Source: Bacteroidota bacterium
GTDB lineage: Bacteria; Bacteroidota; Bacteroidia; Flavobacteriales; Flavobacteriaceae
DNA: 64,000 nucleotides
Reading direction: 5' to 3'
Assembly (NCBI GenBank): GCA_029557895.1
Contig: JAKQHT010000012.1
Span: 46,392 to 110,391 of the forward strand
Numbering within the stretch: position 1 is the stretch's first letter; each line of letters starts with the position of its first letter. The notes under the pieces were generated by a model. That model worked only from the letters and a program-made list of their open reading frames with translations, was not told the DNA's origin and made no database searches. Below, one piece after another: positions 53,505-62,727 of the stretch. The position numbers and the translations under genes are program-made.

Positions 53505-54548
53505 ATGAAGTATTTGATGATTGTGTTTTTGGCAATTGGTACGGTTTCCTGTAAACAGGATAACCAGACAGGCGTTCGATCCTACGCTTTTGTTACAGTG
53601 GAGGATATTTATGTCGATTCCGTTTTGAGTATCAGGGCGATAGAAATTTTGAACGACAAAAGCCTCGCCTTTGCGGCCAACAACGGTGTTTTTGGTCTGT
53701 TTAATCCCACGTCGGAAAAATGGATGGCTTCGGAACAAAAACATGACTCATTGAGTTTACAGTTCCGTTCTGTGGCCCATACGTCAACCGATTTTTTTAT
53801 GTTGAGTGTTGGCAATCCGGCGTTGCTATACAAAACGGGCGATGAAGGTGTTATGGAACTGGTATATAAAGAAGTTCATGAGAAGGTGTTCTATGATTCC
53901 ATGGCATTTTGGAACGATAATGAAGGTATTGCAATTGGTGATACCACAACCGAATGTTTGAGCATTATCGTTACAAGAGATGGTGGCCAATCTTGGTCAA
54001 AACTTTCTTGTGATATTTTGCCCAAAGGAATGGCAAATGAAGGCGCTTTTGCGGCCAGCAATACCAACATTGCCATAGTGGGCGATAAAACTTGGATTGG
54101 AACAACAGCCGGCAGGGTTTATTTTTCGCCCGATAAAGGGAAATCTTGGAAAGTGTTTGATACGCCCATCGTCAAAGAAAGTGATACAGAAGGCATTTAT
54201 TCCATTGTATTTTACGATGATCTAAACGGTTTTGCCATAGGGGGCGATTATACCGATCCCAATGCAAATTCAGCCAATAAGATAAGGACCAAAGATGGCG
54301 GGAAGACTTGGGAAGTGGTATCTGACAATCAGGAGCCGGGATACAGAAGTTGCGTACAATATGTACCGGGAAGTAATGCCAACAGTTTGGTGGCAATAGG
54401 TTTTAAAGGGATTGATTTTTCAAATGATAAAGGTACTACTTGGAAACATTTGAGCGACGAGGGTTTTTACACGATTCGTTTTTTCAATGACAGCACAGCC
54501 TATGCAGCGGGTAGCGGTAGGATTTCAAAGCTTGTTTTTTCGGAATAG
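53505..54548 (+). CDS. Lipoprotein with YCF48/BNR-type beta-propeller
   Basis: A 347-residue lipoprotein (lipobox GTVSC, Cys15). The rest is a beta-propeller of sialidase/YCF48-like blades: TRDGGQSWSKLS, SPDKGKSWKVFD, TKDGGKTWEVVS and SNDKGTTWKHLS repeat the Asp-box S-x-D-x-G-x-x-W. Plant and cyanobacterial relatives help assemble photosystem II; in heterotrophs such proteins are binding or assembly factors, or sialidase-fold proteins that have lost catalysis. I see no sialidase active-site set. I start at the ATG at 53505, after a TATCTTTC promoter-like element. Confidence 0.88.
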   Translation: MKYLMIVFLAIGTVSCKQDNQTGVRSYAFVTVEDIYVDSVLSIRAIEILNDKSLAFAANNGVFGLFNPTSEKWMASEQKHDSLSLQFRSVAHTSTDFFMLSVGNPALLYKTGDEGVMELVYKEVHEKVFYDSMAFWNDNEGIAIGDTTTECLSIIVTRDGGQSWSKLSCDILPKGMANEGAFAASNTNIAIVGDKTWIGTTAGRVYFSPDKGKSWKVFDTPIVKESDTEGIYSIVFYDDLNGFAIGGDYTDPNANSANKIRTKDGGKTWEVVSDNQEPGYRSCVQYVPGSNANSLVAIGFKGIDFSNDKGTTWKHLSDEGFYTIRFFNDSTAYAAGSGRISKLVFSE

Positions 54549-54563
54549 AGCAATAAGTGACGG

Positions 54564-54992
54564 TTATTTTTTTTCTTTTCGTTTTTTAAACTCGGCAAAG
54601 ATTTGTCGCTTGAAATCTTCTTCGGATTTTTGAAGGAGCAAGACCTTTTTTGCAGAAACGACTGTTAGGAGGTCTTTGTAATAATCATTCTTGAGCTTAT
54701 TATTTTCTTCTTCAATTTTAAGTAGGTCGTTCAGTAACTTTTTGGCTTCTGCATCAGTAAGGTCGTTGTCAATCTGCTTTAGTTTTTCCTTTTCGTTGAT
54801 GATTAGATTGCGACGTTTTTCTTCAAAGCCATTGAAGATGGGCCAGAATTTTTGGGCTTCGGACTGTGAGAGGTTCAGTCGTTCGGTAATGAAGGCCACT
54901 TTTAGTGACTTGATGTGTTCTATGTGGTTTTTATCTTGTGAAAAGCCATTGAAGGCCATCAAAAAAAATAATGCAATGGTCAATGTTCTCAT
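54564..54992 (-). CDS. Spy/CpxP-like periplasmic protein
   Basis: A 142-residue exported helical protein: signal peptide (ending NGFSQ), then long charged amphipathic helices. The block RLNLSQSEAQKFWPIFNGFEEKRR resembles the LTxxQ segments of Spy/CpxP, small periplasmic chaperones and stress sensors. Bacteroidota homologues are encoded at the end of ECF sigma operons and are often named sensors of ECF-type sigma factors. Its start overlaps the upstream putative anti-sigma gene by four bases, giving a three-gene module. Confidence 0.83.
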   Translation of the reverse strand: MRTLTIALFFLMAFNGFSQDKNHIEHIKSLKVAFITERLNLSQSEAQKFWPIFNGFEEKRRNLIINEKEKLKQIDNDLTDAEAKKLLNDLLKIEEENNKLKNDYYKDLLTVVSAKKVLLLQKSEEDFKRQIFAEFKKRKEKK

Positions 54993-55501
54993 GGTTCTGA
55001 TATTAAGTGTTCAAGATCGGAATCTTGTAATAAGTATTCTTCTATGTATGTTTGATCAATGGTGTTATTAAAAAAGTAGGAGGTGTTGAGGCTGTTGGGC
55101 ACAAAAAATTGCGAGAGGTCATGGGTGCTCAAGCCTTCGGTCATCAAATAGTTTTCAATGGAAGCAGTTTCAAGCTCTGCAAATGTCAAGGAGCGCTGGT
55201 TGCCAAAAAACACATTGAAGGCCAGTATTAGGCTTGCCGCAATGCCCGATATGTAAGCGATTTTTTTCCAGTGGAAAAGAGGAATGGTTTTCGGTTCGCT
55301 ATGTTGTGTTGCGGTTTTGGCAAGTGTGTGTTCCAGTTGGTCAAAGTAACCTTGTGGCACGCCAAAACCATGCTCTGTCACTTTTTCGGAAAGATCCCGT
55401 GACTTTTTGTTGGAAAGCACGGCATCTTCCAAGGACGCAAAATAGTTGGGAGGTGTCTTAAATCCCGTAGATTTGATATTATGTAGCTTGTTAACTTTCA
55501 T
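54989..55501 (-). CDS. Putative anti-sigma factor (single-pass membrane protein)
   Basis: A 170-residue protein with one membrane helix (about 85-105, AYISGIAASLILAFNVFFG). The cytoplasmic N-terminus begins FKTPPNYFASLEDAV and GFGVPQGYFDQLEHTL, two similar P-x-x-YF motifs typical of flavobacterial proteins that follow ECF sigma genes. It has no recognisable ZAS zinc motif, so the assignment as anti-sigma rests on topology and position between the sigma gene and the Spy-like gene. I start at the ATG at 55501. Confidence 0.72.
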   Translation of the reverse strand: MKVNKLHNIKSTGFKTPPNYFASLEDAVLSNKKSRDLSEKVTEHGFGVPQGYFDQLEHTLAKTATQHSEPKTIPLFHWKKIAYISGIAASLILAFNVFFGNQRSLTFAELETASIENYLMTEGLSTHDLSQFFVPNSLNTSYFFNNTIDQTYIEEYLLQDSDLEHLISEP

Positions 55502-55532
55502 CGTTTCTATGACTTCAATAGTTTGCAATGGT

Positions 55533-56081
55533 TTAATCCATATTGAGGTATGCTTCGATTTTTTTGACGGCAATGTGGTACGAGGCTTTCAGTGCGCCTT
55601 CGGTAGTATCGAGAATCGCGCTCATGTCTTTGTATTTCATTTCCTGAAAATATTTCATATTGAAAACTAACTGTTGTTTTTCAGGGAGCTTGGCAATTGC
55701 TTGTTGAAGTTTCAATTGGATATCATTGCCCTCAAAGTAGATGTCGGATTCAAGGCTTTCAACTGCAAGCTGTATAACTTCTTCACTGGACACTTGCATC
55801 ATTTTTGCTTTTCGGGTGATGGCGGTAATGGCCTCATTGGTGGCTATTCGGTACATCCACGAATAGAGTTTGCTCTCACCTTTAAAATTTTTGATGTTCC
55901 TGAATATTTTTATGAATGTATCCTGCAAAACATCGTCAGCGTCGTCGTGCACTTTCACGATGTTTCTGATATGCCAGTAGAGCCGTTCTTTGTATTGGGA
56001 GATAAGTTCGGCAAAAGCCGCTTCACTGATGTCTTTCTTGTCAGATTGTAATCGGTGTATGAGTTCTTGCTCTTTTTCCAT
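55533..56081 (-). CDS. ECF-type RNA polymerase sigma factor
   Basis: A 182-residue sigma-70 family factor. Region 2 contains YKERLYWHIRNIVKVHDDAD and DVLQDTFIKIFRNIKNF (the core-binding and -10-binding helices) and KLYSWMYRIATNEA; region 4 contains LPEKQQLVFNMKYFQEMKYK and TTEGALKASYHIAVKK, the -35 helix-turn-helix. It heads the three-gene module with a putative anti-sigma and a Spy-like protein, which suggests response to envelope stress. Its own promoter was not identified. Confidence 0.93.
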   Translation of the reverse strand: MEKEQELIHRLQSDKKDISEAAFAELISQYKERLYWHIRNIVKVHDDADDVLQDTFIKIFRNIKNFKGESKLYSWMYRIATNEAITAITRKAKMMQVSSEEVIQLAVESLESDIYFEGNDIQLKLQQAIAKLPEKQQLVFNMKYFQEMKYKDMSAILDTTEGALKASYHIAVKKIEAYLNMD

Positions 56082-56270
56082 GGTTTATTTCGATTGTCCA
56101 TAGTAGTGCAAATGCACCTTGACAATGTGTTTTGGCTATCTGTTGTGCTAATGTACAAAATGTATGTGCTTCACCACTTTCATAATTAACAATAAAATAA
56201 CGCTTTCATGCCCATGAAAAATGACCACAAACTTAACTTTTCGTTTTAATGGATTCTAAAAGTGAAATTT

Positions 56271-56278
56271 TATCTTTG
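56271..56278 (+). promoter_or_regulatory. TAnnTTTG promoter element
   Basis: TATCTTTG at 56271-56278, 29 bases before the permease start codon. The -33 element is not clear. Confidence 0.5.
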
Positions 56279-56307
56279 CAACCAATTTAGTAAAAACACT
56301 TCGAACC

Positions 56308-57342
56308 ATGGACAAAATCCGAACAACCAATACCTTGCTGTTGGTGCTTGTAATCCCTGTCGTATTTTATCTGCTTAAGACACTGTCGTTCATTTTCATA
56401 CCCTTGGTGTCCTCAATGTTCATCGCCCTGTTGTTCTTGCCGTTGATGCGTTGGTTGGGCAAAAATGGGGTTCATAAGGTGATAAGTATCAGTATAGTAA
56501 TTGTCCTTGTTTTATTGGGGCTTTCACTTTTGGCATGGCTGATCCATCTGTCAAGTAAACAGATCATGTCTCCCGATAGTACGTTTTTTGTACAGGCAGA
56601 AGAAAAGATACGTGGATTAAAATATTCGCTAGAAGGTTTTTTTGGAGTGCATTTGGGAAATGAAGAGCGTTTTGTTACAGGGATTTTGCACAAAGACAAT
56701 TTGGGAAAGGCCTTTGGGTTTGTGGGCAATATGTTGAGCATGTCACTTACAACGACCTTTTTTGTTGTGTTGTGGTTGGCAGAATCAATCAATGTCCAAA
56801 AACTGATGAATGCCACATTGCTAAAGCAAAAGCACACTTCCGTAAAAACCTTCCGCAAGGTAGAAAAAGATTTGATCAAGTTTATCAAGGTAAAATTCCT
56901 GATAAGTTTGGGTACCGGGATCGGTATAGGGCTAGCTTGCGTGTATTTTGACGTCAGTTTTCCGATTTTCTGGGGGTTGTTTTCATTTGCCATCAATTTT
57001 GTGCAGATGATAGGCTCTTTTATTTCTGTCATCGCACTGGCCATTTTTGCTTTTGTAGAAATTCAATTTATGGGTACACTATTCTTTTTTGTACTTTCCA
57101 TTACAATGGTACAGGTAATTTTTGGTGCCATTCTTGAGCCTATTTTTATGGGTAAATCATTTTCCATTAACATTATAGCTGTTTTGGTAATGCTTATGTT
57201 CTGGGGATTTATTTGGGGCATTCCAGGCATGATCATGTCCATCCCGATCACGGTATTCTTAAAGATCATATTGGAACAATTTCCAGGAACGGTGGTAATT
57301 GCCAGCTTGCTTTCGGGCAACGAGCCAAATATGAAGAAATAA
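56308..57342 (+). CDS. AI-2E family transporter (TqsA/PerM-like)
   Basis: A 344-residue membrane protein with seven to eight helices in the AI-2E arrangement: a pair at about 8-50, one at about 60-85, a soluble loop, then helices at about 150-170 and 205-330. The block FGAILEPIFMGKSFSINIIAVLVM and the following GIPGMIMSIPITVFLKIILE are hallmarks. The family name comes from TqsA, but many members are Na+/H+ antiporters or of unknown role; no quorum-sensing gene is near, so substrate is open. Confidence 0.9.
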   Translation: MDKIRTTNTLLLVLVIPVVFYLLKTLSFIFIPLVSSMFIALLFLPLMRWLGKNGVHKVISISIVIVLVLLGLSLLAWLIHLSSKQIMSPDSTFFVQAEEKIRGLKYSLEGFFGVHLGNEERFVTGILHKDNLGKAFGFVGNMLSMSLTTTFFVVLWLAESINVQKLMNATLLKQKHTSVKTFRKVEKDLIKFIKVKFLISLGTGIGIGLACVYFDVSFPIFWGLFSFAINFVQMIGSFISVIALAIFAFVEIQFMGTLFFFVLSITMVQVIFGAILEPIFMGKSFSINIIAVLVMLMFWGFIWGIPGMIMSIPITVFLKIILEQFPGTVVIASLLSGNEPNMKK

Positions 57343-57415
57343 TCCGTACAGGTTTTTAAACTAATATTTCCTTAAAGTATTTCGATCAACGGTCAATTTT
57401 GAGTATATTTCGGAT

Positions 57416-58675
57416 ATGAAACAAATGGTAGTCTTGCTGTTATTATTGTTCACCATGCCTGGTGTTTACGCTTCGTACATCCTTGTCCCGATGGATGCCG
57501 AAGGACAAAAGAACCATTTGAAAGCCTATGGTGTTACCTATTGGACGTTAGAAAACCAACTGAAAGTCAATTGGTTGTTAAATTATCGTGGCGGTTCGTT
57601 CTTGTTGCCCGATACCGATGCCATTCGACGTGAATGCCAGATTAGAGGGGTTTCTTTTGAGGTGCTTTCAGATGCAAAGACCGAGGAGATCCTGGAACTT
57701 ATTGCAAGCCCGTCTCAAAATATGGAGGCCGTTATTCTTGAAAAAGCTCCGAAGATAGCTGTTTATTCCCCAAAGGGAAATCTACCATGGGACGATGCCG
57801 TGACAATGGTGCTTACCTTTGCCGAAATTCCTTATGACGTGGTCTATGACGAAGAAGTACTGAACGATGCCTTGGTACTGTACGATTGGCTGCACCTGCA
57901 CCATGAAGACTTTACAGGACAGTACGGAAAATTTTACCGGGCTTACAAATCTGCAGCTTGGTACATCGAAGAAAAGCGCGAAGCAGAAGCACTTGCCAAA
58001 AAACTTGGGTATGCCAAAGTATCCGATGCAAAATTGGCCGTAGCTTTAAAAATCAGAGATTACGTAATAGGAGGTGGTTTTATGTTTGCCATGTGCAGCG
58101 CCACCGATAGTTTTGACATCGCTCTGGCAGCAGAAGGGGTTGACATTTGCGAACCCATGTTTGACGGAGATGCCAGTGACCCCAACTACCAAAACGCCAT
58201 CGATTACAGTAAAACCTTTGCTTTTAAGGATTTTATATTGGAGCGCAACCCGAACGTGTATGAATTTTCGTCGATAGACATGACCAACAAACGTCGCATC
58301 TTGCCAACACTTGACTATTTTACCTTGATGGATTTTTCTGCCAAATGGGATCCGGTGCCTACCATGCTGTGCCAGAACCATACGGCATTGGTCAAAGGTT
58401 TTATGGGGCAAACCACGTCGTTTACAAGGGAAGAAATAAAATCCAATGTCCTGATTCTTGGCGAGAACAAAAGCAATGGCGAGGCAAAGTACATACACGG
58501 TATTAAGGGAAAAGGCTTTTTTACCTTTTATGGTGGCCATGACCCGGAAGACTATACGCACAAAGTTGGCGACCCAAAAACCGAGTTGGAACTCTACCCA
58601 ACCTCACCCGGTTACCGACTTATCCTTAACAACGTCTTGTTTCCTGCAGCCAAAAAGAAAAACCAAAAAACCTGA
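57416..58675 (+). CDS. Secreted protein of unknown function (often named asparagine synthetase B)
   Basis: A 419-residue protein with a signal peptide (ending VYASY). Orthologues in Bacteroidota are commonly labelled asparagine synthetase B, but none of that enzyme's features is present: no N-terminal Cys glutaminase and no SGG ATP loop. Instead there is KIAVYSPKGNLPWDDAVTMV, YDVVYDEEVL and LYDWLHLHHEDFTGQYGKFY, then FMFAMCSATDSFDIALAA and FYGGHDPEDYTHKVGD. This order resembles class I glutamine amidotransferase-like (ThuA/DJ-1-like) folds, with Cys and His in plausible places. It is probably periplasmic. I would not assign a reaction. Confidence 0.78.
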   Translation: MKQMVVLLLLLFTMPGVYASYILVPMDAEGQKNHLKAYGVTYWTLENQLKVNWLLNYRGGSFLLPDTDAIRRECQIRGVSFEVLSDAKTEEILELIASPSQNMEAVILEKAPKIAVYSPKGNLPWDDAVTMVLTFAEIPYDVVYDEEVLNDALVLYDWLHLHHEDFTGQYGKFYRAYKSAAWYIEEKREAEALAKKLGYAKVSDAKLAVALKIRDYVIGGGFMFAMCSATDSFDIALAAEGVDICEPMFDGDASDPNYQNAIDYSKTFAFKDFILERNPNVYEFSSIDMTNKRRILPTLDYFTLMDFSAKWDPVPTMLCQNHTALVKGFMGQTTSFTREEIKSNVLILGENKSNGEAKYIHGIKGKGFFTFYGGHDPEDYTHKVGDPKTELELYPTSPGYRLILNNVLFPAAKKKNQKT

Positions 58676-59330
58676 TTTTTGCTTTCTGCAAGCTCATTAT
58701 TTGACTAATTTCTTGTCAGTTTGAGATTGCACTTTCGAATTTTTTCATCAAAAAATGGACGATTATTCAATTTTAATATTTCCGTTTGTCTGTCTGTTGC
58801 AGAATGATCTATAATTGTTGACTCTATTGTAGATGAAATTTCTTATTTAATACTTTTCCAGATGTGCCTGGTACAATTATTATCCATTTGAATTCGGGCC
58901 CAAAATGGTGATCGTAAATGTAAATGTGTGAATTCTAAACAAGAGTTATACCTTGAAGGTTCAGAATGTGAAAAAAAACCGAAACACTTGACGAATATAT
59001 TCTGACATCGAGCAAAAGGAAATGGCAATGCTTTGCTCTTACCATCAGTGTTTTCAAGTCCCGTGTAGTTATGACAGGCGAAATGATTAATGAAAGCACT
59101 GATAATGAGGATATTGTTATTATTATTATTATTATTATTGTTGTTGTTGTTGTTGGTTCTGCTACTTATTATCCAATGGATATTGGACATTTATAGAACC
59201 AAAAGTATTATATCGTCACAAAAAAAACTCGAGCAAGCTGGTTGGCTATTCCTAATCCGCACTTTTTGAAATCAGAAATTCACATGTGACGATATCCGAA
59301 GGGTTATAGATTTCGCTCTGCTTCAAAAAA
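58676..59330. other. Intergenic region with a trinucleotide repeat
   Basis: About 650 AT-rich bases with no gene I can support. The only structured element is the trinucleotide repeat at 59114-59155. A minus-strand frame across it codes a run of Asn and is clearly a low-complexity artefact. Confidence 0.6.
59114..59155. repeat. Trinucleotide microsatellite (TTA/TTG)
   Basis: One TTG, seven TTA and six TTG triplets in succession. In the + frame from an ATG at 59071 the repeat encodes a run of Ile then Val in a 41-residue peptide; on the minus strand it encodes Asn and Gln-like codons. Length variation is likely. Confidence 0.9.
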
Positions 59331-59356
59331 AAATCCAACCGTTTCGGGTTGGATTT
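59331..59356 (-). terminator. Terminator of the thrS-infC-rpmI-rplT operon
   Basis: AAATCCAACC (59331-59340) pairs with GGTTGGATTT (59347-59356), 10-bp stem and 6-base loop. On the minus strand it is followed by a run of nine T. It lies about 40 bases after the rplT stop. Confidence 0.93.
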
Positions 59357-59393
59357 TTATAAGTGAAATGTGTTTAACGATATGGCAAAATGC

Positions 59394-59741
59394 CTACTTT
59401 TTTACTTTTTTTGCGATTGCTTCAAAAGCTTCTGGATGGTTCATGGCCAAATCTGCAAGAACCTTACGGTTCAATTCGATATTGTTGGCCTTGATGCCTC
59501 CCATAAATTTTGAATATGACATCCCGTGCATCCTCGCACCTGCGTTGATACGCATGATCCAAAGTGAACGGAAATTTCGCTTTTTGGTTTTGCGGTCTCT
59601 GTAAGAGTAAAGCATGGCTTTCTCAACCGCGTTTTTGGCTACTGTCCAGACGTTTTTGCGTCGTCCGAAGAAGCCTTTTGCTTGCTTAAGAACCTTTTTT
59701 CTTCTGGCTCTCTTTGCTACTGAATTTACTGATCTTGGCAT
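59394..59741 (-). CDS. rplT: 50S ribosomal protein L20
   Basis: A 115-residue basic protein that binds 23S rRNA early in 50S assembly. The N-terminal arm [20 protein letters not shown] and the blocks [30 protein letters not shown] and [17 protein letters not shown] are diagnostic. It is the last gene of the thrS operon. In E. coli L20 represses its own operon; the 138-base gap to rpmI could hold such a site, but I see no clear rRNA mimic. Confidence 0.98.
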   Translation of the reverse strand: MPRSVNSVAKRARRKKVLKQAKGFFGRRKNVWTVAKNAVEKAMLYSYRDRKTKKRNFRSLWIMRINAGARMHGMSYSKFMGGIKANNIELNRKVLADLAMNHPEAFEAIAKKVKK

Positions 59742-59879
59742 TTCTTAAATTGTTTTTTTGTAGTGGGCGGTCGGCTACCCGACACTTGGTCATTTCCTGA
59801 TCGTCAATCTAAAATCGATGATTATCTTGGCCACACTCCATGGTTTATAATTTGTTTTAACCTTTTTGCAAGACGATTG

Positions 59880-60077
59880 TTACTTTAATCGCAACATAGT
59901 CTTGACATTGCTCTCATCTGACGCGTGCACTAGGGTGCTGTGTGTCAGGGCGAGCTTACGCTTTTTCGATTTTTTGGTCAGGATATGACTCTTGTAAGCG
60001 TGCTTTCTTTTGATCTTACCGGTACCTGTAAGCTTAAATCGCTTCTTGGCACTCGATTTGGTTTTCATTTTCGGCAT
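59880..60077 (-). CDS. rpmI: 50S ribosomal protein L35
   Basis: A 65-residue basic protein: [40 protein letters not shown] and a C-terminal VKTMLRLK. Length and order between infC and rplT are standard. Confidence 0.98.
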   Translation of the reverse strand: MPKMKTKSSAKKRFKLTGTGKIKRKHAYKSHILTKKSKKRKLALTHSTLVHASDESNVKTMLRLK

Positions 60078-60144
60078 TTCTACTGGTTTTTAGTTACACT
60101 TCACTTAATATTTTCTCGATTTGGACCGGTTTTCGGCCCAAGTG

Positions 60145-60705
60145 TCATTTTGTTTTTTTTGGCGTAAGGAACATGGTCATCCTTTTACCTTCAAGTTTTG
60201 GCATTTGCTCGACCTTGCCATATTCTTCAAGGTCTTGAGCCAGTTTCAACAATAATATTTGCCCTTGCTCTTTGAAGACAATAGATCTTCCCTTGAAAAA
60301 TACATAAGCTTTGAGCTTGGCACCTTCTTTAAGGAATTTTTCGGCGTGCTTCTTTTTGAAGTCGTAATCGTGATCGTCTGTCTGCGGACCAAACCGTATC
60401 TCTTTTACGACCACCTTTGTGGCTTTAGCTTTCAGGGCTTTATCCCGCTTCTTTTGCTCATAGAGGAACTTTTTGTAGTCCATGATCTTGCATACGGGCG
60501 GGTCTGCCTTTGGCGAGATCTCAACAAGGTCGAGTTCTTGTTCCTCGGCCATTTCCAGGGCAACACGGGTGGGGTAGATGCCGGTTTCGATATTCTCGCC
60601 CACAAGTCTTACCTTATCAACCCTTATGCTGGCGTTGATCCTGTGCAATTCTTCTTTTTGTGCTTTTTTGAAGCTTCCTTTGTCTCTATTTAATGCTATG
60701 GCTAT
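60145..60705 (-). CDS. infC: Translation initiation factor IF-3, non-canonical ATA start
   Basis: A 186-residue factor that binds the 30S subunit and proofreads start-codon choice. Residues [19 protein letters not shown] through [20 protein letters not shown] are the N-domain, [19 protein letters not shown] through the end the C-domain. The frame upstream of TTG 60648 stays open to the thrS stop and still codes for family-like residues, yet it contains no ATG, GTG or TTG. The best start is ATA at 60705, giving [16 protein letters not shown], like other flavobacterial IF-3. AUU/AUC/AUA starts of infC allow autoregulation by IF-3 itself. Confidence 0.9.
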   Translation of the reverse strand: MAIALNRDKGSFKKAQKEELHRINASIRVDKVRLVGENIETGIYPTRVALEMAEEQELDLVEISPKADPPVCKIMDYKKFLYEQKKRDKALKAKATKVVVKEIRFGPQTDDHDYDFKKKHAEKFLKEGAKLKAYVFFKGRSIVFKEQGQILLLKLAQDLEEYGKVEQMPKLEGKRMTMFLTPKKTK

Positions 60706-60732
60706 GTGTGTTTTTGTTAAACTTAATTTTAT

Positions 60733-62673
60733 TTAAAAGGTTTTCATCCCTTTATTTATTTCGTCTGCGATGATTTTTGCAAATTCATCGACGGTTATTT
60801 GTCCTAAATCCGTACCACCGTGTTTGCGGACGGTAATTTTGTTTTCTTTCTCCTCGTTTTCGCCGATGATGAGCATATAAGGCGTTTTTTGCATTTCGGC
60901 TTCCCTAATTTTCTTGCCTATGGTTTCGTTTCGGTTATCAACGAGGGCGCGAATTTCGTTATTTTCCAGCAAATTTAAAACTTTTTGGGCGTATTTTTCA
61001 TATTTCTCACTGATGCACAATAGAGACACTTGTGTAGGCATGAGCCAAAGCGGGAAATTGCCACCGGTATGTTCAAGCAATATCGCCACAAACCGCTCCA
61101 TGCTTCCAAACGGCGCACGGTGTATCATTACGGGTCTGTGGAGCTCGTTATCACTGCCTTTGTAGGTCAGCCCAAAACGTTCGGGTAGGTTGTAATCTAC
61201 TTGTATTGTGCCCAATTGCCAGTTGCGCCCTAAAGCATCCTTAACCATAAAATCGAGTTTTGGACCATAAAAAGCGGCCTCGCCTTCTACGATTTCATAA
61301 TCCAGTCCTTTGTCGATGGCAGCATTGATAATCGCGCTTTCGGCCTTTTCCCAGTTCTCAAGACTACCAATATATTTTTCGGGCTGATGCGGATCGCGTA
61401 CAGAAACTTGTGTCCTGAAATTCTCAAATCCCAAAGAGCCAAAAACATATAACACCAAGTCAATAACGTTTTTAAACTCTGCGTCAAGCTGGTCAGGGGT
61501 ACAAAAAATATGGGCATCGTCTTGAGTGAAGCCCCGTACTCTTGTAAGTCCGTGCAACTCACCACTTTGCTCGTATCGGTAAACAGTGCCAAACTCGGCA
61601 TAGCGTTTTGGTAATTCCCTGTAGGAGAACGGTCTGGTATTATATATTTCGCAATGGTGCGGACAGTTCATGGGTTTGAGCAAAAATTCCTCGCCTTCCG
61701 CCGGTGTGTGTATGGGCTGAAAGCTGTCTGCACCATATTTTGCATAGTGTCCAGAGGTAACATAAAGTTCTTTTTGTCCGATGTGCGGAGTCACGACCAT
61801 TTCGTAGCCTGCTTTTTTCTGGGCTTTTTTCAGGAAGTTTTCTAAACGTTCACGAAGAGCTGCACCTTTGGGCAACCATAATGGTAAGCCTTGGCCAACT
61901 TTTTGTGAAAATGTAAACAGTTCAAGTTCCTTGCCCAGTTTGCGGTGATCCCGTTTTTTGGCTTCTTCGAGCAGGGTCAAATATTCGGTTAGGTCTTTTT
62001 GCTTAGGAAAAGAAATGCCGTAAACGCGGGTCAACTGCTTGTTCTTTTCATCGCCACGCCAGTACGCACCGGCTACCGAAAGAATTTTTACTGCTTTGAT
62101 GATTTCAGTATTTGGGATGTGTCCTCCACGGCATAAATCTGTAAATGTAGCGTGGTCACAAAAGGTGATAGTACCGTCCTCGAGGTTTTCTATCAATTCA
62201 ACTTTATATTCGTTTTGTTGTGATTTATAAAGTGATAGCGCATCGGTTTTTGATACAGAACGCATTCTGAAATCGTACTTGCCCCGTGCAATTTCGAGCA
62301 TTTTGTCTTCGATGGCCTTAAAATCTTTTTCAGAGATGGAACGCTCACCCAGATCTACATCATAATAAAACCCGTTTTCGATAGCAGGTCCAATAGATAG
62401 TTTTACGCCTGGGTATAATTCTTCAAGTGCTTGAGCAAGTACGTGTGCCGTGGAATGCCAAAATGCTTTCTTTCCTTCAGCATTGTTCCATGTGTATAAA
62501 ACCAAAGAGCCATCGGTAGTTAGGGGCGTTGCGGTTTCAACGGTTGTACCGTTAAAATTTGCAGAAATCACATTTCTGGCAAGTCCTTCGCTGATGCCTT
62601 TTGCAACATCCATAGGCGTTGCACCGCTTTCAAATTGCTTTTTGCTACCGTCTGGCAGGGTAATGGTTATCAT
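60733..62673 (-). CDS. thrS: Threonyl-tRNA synthetase
   Basis: A 646-residue class II synthetase: TGS domain (1-65), editing domain with [17 protein letters not shown] and the SAD block (CRGGHIPNT), catalytic core with [20 protein letters not shown] (zinc Cys), [17 protein letters not shown] and [20 protein letters not shown], and a C-terminal anticodon-binding domain from about residue 545. It heads the operon with infC, rpmI and rplT. Its stop codon is 27 bases before the proposed infC start. Confidence 0.98.
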   Translation of the reverse strand: MITITLPDGSKKQFESGATPMDVAKGISEGLARNVISANFNGTTVETATPLTTDGSLVLYTWNNAEGKKAFWHSTAHVLAQALEELYPGVKLSIGPAIENGFYYDVDLGERSISEKDFKAIEDKMLEIARGKYDFRMRSVSKTDALSLYKSQQNEYKVELIENLEDGTITFCDHATFTDLCRGGHIPNTEIIKAVKILSVAGAYWRGDEKNKQLTRVYGISFPKQKDLTEYLTLLEEAKKRDHRKLGKELELFTFSQKVGQGLPLWLPKGAALRERLENFLKKAQKKAGYEMVVTPHIGQKELYVTSGHYAKYGADSFQPIHTPAEGEEFLLKPMNCPHHCEIYNTRPFSYRELPKRYAEFGTVYRYEQSGELHGLTRVRGFTQDDAHIFCTPDQLDAEFKNVIDLVLYVFGSLGFENFRTQVSVRDPHQPEKYIGSLENWEKAESAIINAAIDKGLDYEIVEGEAAFYGPKLDFMVKDALGRNWQLGTIQVDYNLPERFGLTYKGSDNELHRPVMIHRAPFGSMERFVAILLEHTGGNFPLWLMPTQVSLLCISEKYEKYAQKVLNLLENNEIRALVDNRNETIGKKIREAEMQKTPYMLIIGENEEKENKITVRKHGGTDLGQITVDEFAKIIADEINKGMKTF

Positions 62674-62696
62674 GATGCGTTTTTATTTTAAGGGTA

Positions 62697-62727
62697 CAAA
62701 GATAATAGGTTATGGACGTTCGTACAA
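62697..62727 (-). promoter_or_regulatory. Promoter of the thrS operon
   Basis: Minus strand: TTG (62727-62725), 20 bases, TATCTTTG (62704-62697). It matches the flavobacterial consensus and ends 23 bases before the thrS ATG, which leaves no room for a long leader or attenuator. Confidence 0.85.

Noticed and set aside
58843..59190. A 115-codon minus-strand frame with a long Asn run.
   Set aside because: The Asn run is just the trinucleotide repeat; the rest has no coding character.
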